64,000 nt of DNA from Chrysogorgia sp. JL179-B06 (Eukaryota; Cnidaria; Anthozoa; Scleralcyonacea; Chrysogorgiidae), in NCBI GenBank assembly GCA_035772405.1, contig JAYKKM010000005.1, positions 1,469,501 through 1,533,500 on the forward strand. The letters run 5' to 3'. Within the stretch, counting starts at the first letter, position 1. Every line of letters starts with the position of its first letter. The notes below the pieces were generated by a model. That model saw only the letters and a list, made by a program, of their open reading frames with translations. It searched no databases and was not told where the DNA came from. Position numbers and translations under genes: made by a program. Below are positions 37,101 to 49,100 of this stretch, piece after piece.

Positions 37101-40100
37101 TCTTGTTATTAAACTTGTAGTACTCCTAAGGAATACTGGCTTAGTCTTATCTTTTGTTTCGTTCTTCTGTTTATTCTTGTGGTTAAACTTGTAGTACTCC
37201 TAAGGAATACTGGCTTGGTCTTATCTTTTGTTTCGTTCTTATGCTTATTCTTGTGGTTAAACTTGTGGTACTCCTAAGGAATACTGGCTTGGTCTTATTG
37301 TCTTATCTTTTGTTTCGTTCTTATGCTTATTCTTGTGGTACTCCTAAGGAATACTGGCTTGGTCTTATCTTTTGTTTCGTTCTTCTGTTTATTCTTGTGG
37401 TTAAACTTGTAGTACTCCTAAGGAATACTGACTTGGTCTTATCTTTTGTTTCGTTCTTCTGTTTATTCTTGTGGTTAAACTTGTAGTACTCCTAAGGAAT
37501 ACTGGCTTAGTCTTATCTTTTGTTTCGTTCTTCTGTTTATTCTTGTTATTAAACTTGTAGTACTCCTAAGGAATACTGGCTTAGTCTTATCTTTTGTTTC
37601 GTTCTTCTGTTTATTCTTGTGGTTAAACTTGTAGTACTCCTAAGGAATACTGGCTTGGTCTTATCTTCTGTTTCGTTCTTATGCTTATTCTTGTGGTTAA
37701 ACTTGTGGTACTCCTAAGGAATACTGGCTTGGTCTTATTGTCTTATCTTTTGTTTCGTTCTTATGCTTATTCTTGTGGTACTCCTAAGGAATACTGGCTT
37801 GGTCTTATCTTTTGTTTCGTTCTTCTGTTTATTCTTGTGAAACTCCTAAGGAATACTGGCTTGGTCTTATCTTTTGTTTCGTTCTTCTGTTTATTCTTGT
37901 GGTTAAACTTGTGGTACTCCTAAGGAATACTGGCTTGGTTTTATCTTTTGTTTCGTTCTTCTGTTTATTCTTGTGGTTAAACTTGTGGTACTCCTAAGGA
38001 ATACTGGCTTGGTCTTATCTTTTGTTTCGTTCTTCTGTTTATTCTTGTGGTTAAACTTGTGGTACTCCTAAGGAATACTGGCTTGGTCTTATCTTTTGTT
38101 TCGTTCTTCTGTTTATTCTTGTGGTTAAACTTGTGGTACTCCTAAGGAATACTGGCTTAGTCTTATCTTTTGTTTCGTTCTTCTGTTTATTCTTGTGGTT
38201 AAACTTGTGGTACTCCTAAGGAATACTGGCTTGGTCTTATCTTTTGTTTCGTTCTTCTGTTTATTCTTGTGGTTAAACTTGTGGTACTCCTAAGGAATAC
38301 TGGCTTGGTCTTATCTTTTGTTTCGTTCTTATGCTTATTCTTGTGGTCTCCTAAGGAATACTGGCTTGGTCTTATCTTTTGTTTCGTTCTTCTGTTTATT
38401 CTTGTAGTACTCCTAAGGAATACTGGCTTGGTCTTATCTTTTGTTTCGTTCTTCTGTTTATTCTTGTAGTACTCCTAAGGAATACTGGCTTGGTCTTATC
38501 TTTTGTTTCGTTCTTCTGTTTATTCTTGTGGTTAAACTTGTGGTACTCCTAAGGAATATTGGCTTGGTCTTATGGTCTTATCTTGCGTTCTTCTGTTTAT
38601 TCTTGTGGAACTCCTAAGGAATACTGTCTTGGTCTTATCTTTTGTTTCGTTCTTCTGTTTCAAGAATAAGCATAAGGAAGAAATAAAAGATAAGACCAAG
38701 CCAGTATTCCTTAGGAGTACCACAAGTTTAACCACAAGAATAAGCATAAGGAAGAAATAAAAGATAATACCAAGCCAGTATTTCTTAGGAGTACCACAAG
38801 TTTAACCACAAGAATAAGCATAAGGAAGAAATAAAAGATAAGACCAAGCCAGTATTCCTTAGGAGTACCACAAGTTTAACCACAAGAATAAGCATAAGGA
38901 AGAAACAAAAGATAAGACCAAGCCAGTATTCTTTAGGAGTACCACAAGTTTAACCAGGTTAAACTTGTGGTACTCCTAAGATATTTTTGTTTTTGTTATC
39001 CAAAGGTTTATTGGATTTGGTTTCAAGTGCAACAAAAGATCCAGACATTGCTGAACAACTGTCCGACATTTTATGGAAAAGAAAATTGAAAGAAGCAAGT
39101 ATTTGTTTAGTCTTTCTTGATTTTATGAGATCAACTAAAACAGCATGCCCCGTAGTGCTTATTGTCCGCAAATTTAGAAAAGTTGGTCACGGTCATGGTT
39201 ACGGTCATCGTCATGGTCACAGTCATGGTTATGGTCATGGTCATTGTCAGGATGGATATCGTCATTATCATGGTGTTCTTCCTCTTGTACTTATTAAAAT
39301 TTACTTTTATAATGTTTATTGTTCATCGTCATTTAATTTATTTTCATTGTTTTGCAGCAATAACTCTCTTATGATTTTGTTTGTTCCCAATAATCATAGG
39401 GCATTAGCCAGTGCAATTTTATCCATAGACATAGTTGCCATAGTGTTCTTTTTTATTAAAATAATGAAGATCAATAATTGTTTTTCTAACTGTCAGTATA
39501 TTACTATTAATAATACTACAGCTATATAAGCAAGCAATCTAAAATCCTGCACATGCAGTATTAAACTTGTGTTATGCGTTATGCTACTAGTGTTTTATTT
39601 AATATGATACATAATTCTATAAAACTTTGCACTGTCCTTGTGACCTAGTTTTGCCTAGGTTTCCTTTCTTTTCACACTTATTTTTGTTTTGAAGGAAAAT
39701 CCTGGAGATGTTTTTCAACAATTGGGATCATATATTTTGAAAAAAATACACAAGAGGTATCCCGAACCAGGGAAGTCTGGCAGAATTACACCAGTTTCGC
39801 CTGATAGAACAACGGAATCACCATTACGGACGTCGAGTTACACGAAAACAGTAAGGAAGCATTAAGTTGATCCTTATAACATGTGATTTGTTGGAAAATG
39901 TTAGTATTCACCCCCCCCCACTGTTTCATAGTTTGATAAAAAGCATACTTGCTTGTCCACCGTTATAAAATATTTTCTATGTAAATACTTACTATATATA
40001 TTGATTTTTTGCTTCCACTATCTATTTTCAGGGGCGTAAATGTGGGGGGGTGTGGGGGGGGTGGTACACCCCCCCAGACACATGCTCCAGTCGGTCTCAA

Positions 40101-43100
40101 AATGAGGGAATAGTCTACAATATATTATATATTTCGCTGAGTCGAAAATCCCGCTTCAGCGACTGTTGGACAGCGTTCTTCATCATTAAAATATGCTCGC
40201 GGCCTTTAAAATATGCATGCGGTATTATAATTTGCTTCGAATGTCAAGTCTGCTGTATTTAAGCCTTACTCGATTAAATTTATATTATTATCACTGTCAT
40301 ACGGATAATATTTGTGAATAATATCGTTCCGAACTTCCGCGATTCTGGCAGTTGGCATGTCGAAAGCATAGCTTTGGATTTGTTTCGGAAAGAGGTAAAT
40401 ATTAATATAATTTATTATTTTAATATAACTAGACTTTATTAGTTTATATTGTCGGTTTATAAAATTATAGTATACAGTCGATACATTGAACTTTATGTCT
40501 TTCCTTTTGGACCTTCATCGGATTCAGCTTGTGAATCTTAGCGTAAAGACTAAAGTCTTTCTGTCTTTGACAACATGTCGGCAAATATTAAATCATTTAT
40601 CAAGATTCAAGACTCACCCTGTGCTATCACTCCGCCGCTATCGCGCTAGGTAAATGTACTTCATGCTGTACTTGTCACTTGTGAGTTGTGATGCATTTGT
40701 GTTTGCTAATATATCCCCCCTTTGTTATTTAAACTAGCTGCCTACTTGTCTAGCTATTAGATGTTTCGGTCAATTTTGGTCCAGTCGAAATATAAATAAA
40801 ACACACAGTCCGTGAAAACCTTAGGCTTAGGCTCAATTTCAATTTTAATAGCCATACTCAGAAAATAATATATTTCATTGCCAAGGAAATAAATACAGTG
40901 CTTCCATTCGGTTAAAAGTACATTATTTATTCATGCATTAAACGGCATCTATTATGCTCGATTTTAACATGTGAGGCTACAGGCAACACTAAGTTAGTCT
41001 AAGTGACCACTATACTCCATTTTCCAGATGCCTCTTGGAAGACGCTACAAAGTTAGGTGTGGAATATGTGGATCAATATTCAATAAGGATTACACTAGTA
41101 AGCATGCACTGCCTCATTTCCCACGCGAGTTACAATGTTCACACACTGCCAACCTCGGTATGCAGAGAATCCAACCAATCTTCACTCTCTACACACTTCC
41201 TGTCAAGTGTACAACCCGAGGAACAGATAGAGCAACCATCGCATTCAGCTCTTATTCCCGAAGATAACCAGCATGACCAATCATTGGATGAAGAGCATCA
41301 ATCTGAGACACCAGTAGAATTTGAAGAGGCAATCCACAGTCCACAGTCCGAGATTGTGCAAGCAAATGAGATGTTATGTGATGAAGAAATGCTAGAAGAT
41401 GCATCACCTCTCCGTCTGAATATGCATGCCACTTCAGACAGTCTAGATTCTGATACTGAAGACACTGATACCGACGACACTGATACTGTAACATCCGATA
41501 ATGATACAGGAGGCTTTGTTACATGTTATGGGAAATTACGTCATTTGACAGATACTATTGGCGAATGTCAAGAACTGCTTTCAACTGCTGGGAATCTTGA
41601 TGCCCCAAACCCAAAGCATTTACTGGGTAATTTGGTGGATGTTGTTCAGAGAGTTAAAGATCAGAGTTCATCTTTACTCGAAATGGCTGTCGTTGAACTA
41701 ACGAAGCTCGATGCAGCCACAGATAAAGAAGAATCCAATAATCCCGTGGATTATTCTCCCATCGAAAGTGATCCTGCGAGAAGGAGGACAATAATGTCTG
41801 ACGCGGACAGGAATTACCTAATAGAACAAGGTCCCTTCCAGCCAAAGCTCACACGCTATCCTAGAAATCGTGACATAAAAGATAAAAACAAACAATGTAC
41901 TTTTTCATCGGAATGGTTTAAGCAGTATCCATATCTCGAATATTCCCCGCACACAAACAAAGCCTATTGCTTTGTGTGTCAGCTATTCCATCAAAACGAC
42001 TCCAAAGATGCTTGGATTAAAGACGGCCAAAACGCATGGGACAAGATGAAGAGTGTTGGACAAAAGAAGAAAGGAAAGCTAGCCGCTCACTTTGGTAGTG
42101 AAAGTCACAAAGCAGCATTGCAGCAGTTGGCTAATTTTGCTGATCAAAGAGGGCACGTTGATTTGTTGATGGACAAAGCTCGCCGAAAAGAGATGATCGC
42201 CGCTGCAGCAGAGATCGAACGTAACAGAGCAGCAATTAAAATTCAGCTTGATGTTACTAGAACTCTTGCACGTCAGGGTCTCGCATTACGTGGATCTGCA
42301 GAAGAACATGAAGCGAACAGTAATTTTAATCAGTTCGTGCAGTTGGTTTCCAGACATGTGCCGTCTTTCAAACGATGGTTGGATGATGCTCCAAAACGCC
42401 CTCATGCTGCCAAGTACCTCAGTCCAAAGTCCCAGAATGAATACATCAAACTACTTGGTGAGGATGTTTCCAACAAGGTGACAAAGGAAGTAAACGAATC
42501 AGGAATGTGGAGCGTGATTGCCGACACGACCCCTGACGTGTCACACAGAGATCAACTGGCCGTAGTGGCTAGATATGTTGGCCCAGATTCTGGTGTGCCC
42601 ACTGAACGCTTGGTCGACATCAATGACATCAACGACAAAACAGGAGATGGGCAAGCACAGGGAATTATCGCATCCGTCGACCGAAAGTCACTTGATAAAG
42701 ATGGTATTGTCTTCCAATCATACGACTACACATCATATATGTCAGGTGTATTCAGAGGGTGTCAGGCAATGATGCAAATCCATCTCGAACGTGACATTCC
42801 ATACATACCCTGCACGGCCCATCGAATAAATACGTCAGTAGAGCACAGCTGTGACCCTAGTGTACCAGTATGTGCACTTTTCGATATACTGCAGGAGCTC
42901 TTCGTTTTCATTACAGCCAGCACGAAGCGCTACGACGTTTACAGCGATAAATTGAAACAGTCCGACGAAGAACCATTCACGTGGGTAGCACGCGATGAAT
43001 CAATTCGCGCAGTGTGGAGCTCGTACGCAGTCTTATTAGAAGTCCTTGAGGTGCTGACCGACTCCAAGTACGACACGAAAACTCGGGTAAAGGCGGCAGC

Positions 43101-46100
43101 ATTGCAGGATAAGATGAAGTCCTTCAACTTCGTGGTGATGTTGATGTTCATGAAAAACGTCATGGGTAAAACCAAGTGCTTGACCACAGAAGTTCAAGGT
43201 ATCGACATGAATATCATTGATACCATCGAAAGTTTCAAGGCAACCATCGCAACCCTCGAGCACATTCGCAACGACAATGACGGCCTCGACAATCAGATAC
43301 ATGCGGCTAAGTCTGTGGCCGAACAACATGGCATCGATCCAGATGCCGAATACAACAGGCACCATCGCCAACGCAAGAAGCCCCGTCGTATCGACGATCA
43401 TCCAGAAACAGCAGCAAATCTTGGTCTGGTGAACCATTACAGGAAGGAATTCGTTGCAGTGCTTGATGCGCAAATAAATGCATTAAAGGCAAACCTGGAG
43501 GCTGTGACGAACATTCTCCAACCGGTCATGACCTTGCTCCAACCACCCTACAATGGCCCAGTCGACAACACAGCATTGCATAAGTTATGTGGCATGTTTC
43601 CAGTGTCGATGCGGCCAGATGCGGATGCAGTAGACACCGAACTGACAACTTTCCGTTGCCATCTGGAAACAAACCACGAGGAAATTCGATCAGTCAACGA
43701 CGTCCTGGTTTATCTGAAATCCCGAAGTGAAACGTTGTTTCCACTGACTAGGCGATGTTTCAGATTGCTGCTTATGGTTCCCGTCACATCCGCATCCGCT
43801 GAGCGCAGTTTTTCAAAGCTCAAATTAGTGAAAACAGTAATGCGTTCAGTAATGAACCAGGAACGCCTCACTGAGCTCTTGACTCTTGCGTGTGAGCGCG
43901 ATCTAACGGACACGATAGATCTTGACAAAATCGCTGATCGGTGGTCAAAACTGACTAAACGCGGACGCTTGATGAAAATATGAAGACTTAAATCATAGAT
44001 TACTTCATTAGGCTTATATAATCGCCATAACAAATAAAAATATTATAGGTACATGTACTGGCACTCTGGCAGACTGGCAGTGTACATATTATCAGCTTTA
44101 TAAACTCCAAATTCTCACTGGATTAACAGCACTCTGCACGTGCAGGCATTCTATAATCCTTAAAAGTTAAAACCTTAATTAAGGGGCGAGTTGTCATTTT
44201 AATGTTCGGCAGCGAAAGAATGCATGGAACGCTTTGTCAAAACACTTGCGAGACTTAAATACATTGTCTTCTTTTAAAAACAATATTTTAAAGTTTCTTT
44301 TAGAAACAGATGCTCACGAACATCGCTGTAGCATAAACTGATATATAGTATTCTATTTTACTAAAATTTTTAAATATTTATGATATTTTTCTATACATAT
44401 AGATCATGCAGATATATAATATATACTTTCTATTGTAAATTAATTTAGATAGTATATAGACATAGACAGAGCAATATTTTAAAATTTATTGTATTAATAC
44501 TGGTCACCGATTTATACCAGCTAATATTCATTAACTGATTGGTTTTTTATCAGTTTAAATAAATAAGTTATTATTATTAATGATCAGGATCACACAAATT
44601 TCTATGCGTGGTAATCAGTCATACAACGAATTTCGGCTGTTTACGTATCATTGATTAGTCGGTCAGTCGGTCTCATTTTGAAACTATACCCCCCCAGCCA
44701 AAATTGATATGTACGCGCCTGTCTATTTTTCTAGCTTAAAGGTATAAGTGTCTTACCAAAACGTGCTCAATCTGCTGTGTATATAACACATAAAAATGAT
44801 GATGGAGAGGTTACAAGGTACGCGTTATTATCCATTTGGGTCATGTGTCGTATATTCTGTGCGTTTGACTACATGGGAAGATCTGTGCATGAACATTGCA
44901 GATAACTTGCACAATTTTTTAGTATAACATTGTATAAATCGTTAATTCAGATAAAATCTGACAGTATATATTTACCGATTATTTTGCATTTTACCGATAC
45001 AACAACAACTTTATTTTATTTTAAATTGAATAGGATCGTGAATAAAATACATTCTCTTCGTCACAATACGATATTAACAACATTTTCCCTAAATTTTCCT
45101 TTGCGGTGCTGTGTTGCACGAATCGTATATATATGTTATTTACCGGCTGGGAGGTCCGTACTGGAAAAATATTTTCCCGAAGTCTCAGAAGCGGCCCGAA
45201 ACCGAAGGTCGAGGGCCGCTTCTGAGACTGAGGGAAAATATTTTTCCAGTACGGACCGACCAAAACGGTAAATAACGTGTTTATTTTTTTCGAGCAAAGT
45301 CAAAAAAATTGCAATTTTTTGGCGCGAAAAGTTGCGAGAGGTCCGTACTGGTGTGATACGGACCTCGTACTCAGCCAATCAAAAGGCTCTATTTTAGTTA
45401 CGGACCTGATTTACGGACCTCAAAAAAAATAATGTATATTATGCTCTGATGTGTTAAGCTGCTCTGTGTTGTGTTACAGGTGTTGTTTATTGTGCTCTGC
45501 TCTGCTGTGTTGAGCTTCTCTATGTTGTGTTATTTGTTGTATATTGTGTTCGGCTCTGTTGAGCTTCTCTGTGTTGTGTTACGTGTTGTTTATTGTGCTC
45601 TACTGTGTTGAGATGCTCTGTGTTGTGTTGCAGGTGTTGTATAGTGTGCTCTGATGTGTTGAACCATGCTCTGTGTTGTTTTGTTGTGTTGCACGTCGTG
45701 TTGTATATTGTGCTCTGATGTGTGGAGCTGCTCTGTTCTGTTTTGCACGTGTTGTATATTGTGCTCTGCTGTGTTGAGCTGTTGTGTTGTGTTGTGCTGT
45801 GCTGTGCTGTGCTGTGCTGTGCTGTGCTGTGCTGTGCTGTGCTGTGCTGTGCTGTGCTGTGCTGTGCTGTGCTGTGCTGTGTTGCACATTGTGTTGCACA
45901 TTGTGTTGTATATTGTGCTCTGCAGTGTTGAACTGCTCTGTGTTGTTTTGTTGTTCTGTGTTGCACGTTGTGTTGTATATTGTGCTCTGCTGTGTGGAGC
46001 TGCTCTGTGTTGTTGTGTTGTGTTGTGTCGTGTTGTGTTGTGCTGTGCTGTGCTGTGCTGTGCTGTGCTGTGCTGTGCTGTGCTGTGCTGTGCTGTGCTG

Positions 46101-49100
46101 TGCTGTGCTGTGCTGTGCTGTGCTATGCTGTGCTGTGTTGCACATTGTGTTGTATATTGTGCTCTGCTGTGTTGAACTGCTCTGTGTTGTTTTGTTGTTC
46201 TGTGTTGTGTTGCACGTTGTGTTGTATATTGTGCTCTGCTGTGTGGAGCTGCTCTGTGTTGTTGTGTTGTATTGTGTTGTATATTGTGCTTTGATGTGTT
46301 GAACTGCTCTGTGTTGTTTTGTTGTTCTGTGTTGTGTTGCACCTTGTGTTGTATATTGTGCTCTGCTGTGTGGAGCTACTCTGTGTTATTGTGTTGTATT
46401 GTGTTGTGTTGTATTGTGTTGTGTTGTATTGTGTTGTATATTGTGCTCTGCTGTGTTGAACTGCTCTGTGTTGTTTTGTTGTTCTGTGTTGTGTTGCACG
46501 TTGTGTTGTATATTGTGCTCTGATGTGTTGAGCTGCTCTGTGTTGTTTTGTTGCGGTGTGTTCTTTTGGAGCTGTATATTATGTTGGATCGACTGCTTTT
46601 ACATAGACATTCCAGATATTTTTGTCATATTTTAATTCTTTTATTAAGAGGTCATTATAAAGGAAATAAATCAGATAAAACAATTTCGTCAAGTGGAAGA
46701 AAGTCAGTTCAATCAAGGCGGTCAGCTATTAAGCGCGTAGGTGAGTTAAATGGTAGTTTGGATATACCAATTGTTGTGGGATATAATTAACAATTATTGG
46801 ACAAGGTTTGAGCATGCAGATACCGAGAATTATCAAGGCCTAGGTTTGCGTTATCTGCCGGAGGCTGAGGTGGATAACACAAACCGATGCCTTGATAATT
46901 CTTGGTGCCATGCGAAAAATTCATGCATTTATTGAGTAATCTAGTATATCATAGAATAAAACTAAGCTGACGAAGGATATATTCGTTCGTAATTTCGCAA
47001 ACTGGACATGTACAACATGCACATATGGCTCGCGCGAAGAAAAGAGTGGGCGAGTTTTCATTTCAAATTTTTTATCGATAGATTCTCTGCCTGTCGCTTG
47101 TAAAACATTCACATTTGGGTTACCTATGGTTGCAGTTAAATTTGTGTCATCAGCAAATAATCTTGCGATTAATATAGAGCAAGAACAGTAAGGGGCCTAA
47201 AATAGACTCCTGAGGGATCCAGAAAGGAACTTGGCTTTGAGATGAAGCAACTCCATTTACTTGACATTTAATATGGACACGATCGGTTAAATAGGATTGT
47301 ATCAAAGATAGGTGTCGTAAAATGGATGGCGTCAGCTGGAGTCCTTTTCCTCTAAATTGTAGCAGTGTTTAGATCATTGTAGTCGTCATTTTCATACGTC
47401 AATCCGAGTGTTAAAGGCTTTTTGGAATGTTCGCTGGTCATAAAGAACATCAATTTGTTTTAAGTTTTCTTTTGTCGCGTTTTGTTTTTGAAAAGGGAAA
47501 ATGCCGTACTGTGTTGCTTTCGTGTGTACGAACATAAGAAAAAGGAACCCAGCGACGTCATCCTTTTTACGACACTTTTTTGAGTCATTGGTAATGGGCC
47601 CGCAGTCCAGTTATTTATAGAGGTCAGTGATCATGAGTCAACCCTGAGCCAAGTACTATCAGTTTCAATCACATATACTCATGGCGAAACGCCTGCATTT
47701 GCTCACAATAACTACATGTGGGATTCACTCCGTTATATCTTGAGACCGGCTAAAGTTCCGATAAAATCAAACAATGTTTAACGCTTATATATACGTAACT
47801 TAACCCATTATATTTTTATAGAGTTGGGCGATAAGGTTAATACGGGAGACCAGGTCAGTGTCGCGGTAACATTTTCTCAAATAAGCTTATTGTGACGTCA
47901 AATATGCATTTGATTGTGACGTCAAATAAACATCTGATTGTGGCGTCAAGAAATGTTTGTTGTACACTAGTGAAGGAATTCATATATGCTTCATAATCAA
48001 AAATAAATCAGACGAAACAAACTTGATCAATAAATTGTTTATTATGATGGGGCTCTAGATTCATTTAGATATGCATATTAATTAGAAACCAAAAATTAAC
48101 TGCATTGGCGATGAATTTGGAAGGCGCGGGAGGTCTGAGGAGTTCACCCCTGTAGGCATTTCGAGGTTCGTCTGTCTTTCATTTTCTGTGCAATTTCATC
48201 TTCTGTGCAATTTCATCTTACAGTTAAATTGGAATTTCAGTCATGTAATTTTCATGTACGGTCTCTATAATGTGTTTCTCTACGGTTTCTATGATGTGTT
48301 TTAAGGTGGCTCCCTAGGTTTTCTACATAATGCATAACTATATTGGACTAAAGTGCTTAAGGAAGCCTATAGTTTTCTCCCCTTGTGACTTATGTTCATA
48401 AAATTTTCTATTAAGATTAGGACAAAAGATCGGACAAATACAACGGGGGGAGGAGTGTGCATCTATTTAAATAACAGAATCCCCTGTAGACGGCTAGACC
48501 ATTGTGACGAAGAAGGCGTTGAATCTCTATGGCTTTCAATGAGACCCCAATGTTTACCGAGGAATATAACATCCATAATACTTTCTGTAATATATCACAC
48601 GACTTCTAACCGCGAACCTGAAAATGTCATTTTACGACAGCATATCCAACGCAACCTCGATAATCTATTAGCCAAACAACCAAATGCTATTAATTACCGG
48701 TGACTTTAATCCTACATCAACTGGATTGAAATCAAAAGATCTTACTCAAGCAAATCATCTCAAACAACTTGTCACCTTTAAAACAAGGGATTCTGGTATC
48801 CTGGATTGGTTTCTGACAAATAGGCCCAAGTTATTCGAACTGTCCCAGCTACCGAAAATTGCACTTTCCGATCATTATACGATATTGGCGAAGCCACTTC
48901 TAGGACCTGAAAAGAAGCAAGTAACTAAGAAAATTATAACTCATGATATGAGGGAAAGCGCCTGGCGAGCCTTTGGTCGTTGGATGACCCAGAAAGACTG
49001 GAACCCAGTTCTTAATACTTCCTCTTGTGAAGATAAATTCCAACTGTTCATTACAGAGCTAAAGCAAGGCATTGATCGCTATCTACCACAAAGGACAGTA

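Noticed and set aside
35102..38469. Repeated small hydrophobic ORFs of 60-80 codons
   Set aside because: They recur once per group of satellite units, are identical because the DNA is duplicated, and lack independent coding signal.
39162..39374. Met/Val-rich 70-codon frame
   Set aside because: It is the ggtcat microsatellite read in one frame.
45590..46342. 250-codon Gln/His/Thr/Ser-rich frame and Cys/Val/Leu-rich frames
   Set aside because: Artefacts of the TGTGC/TGTTG pentamer array; the same sequence is open in nearly all six frames.
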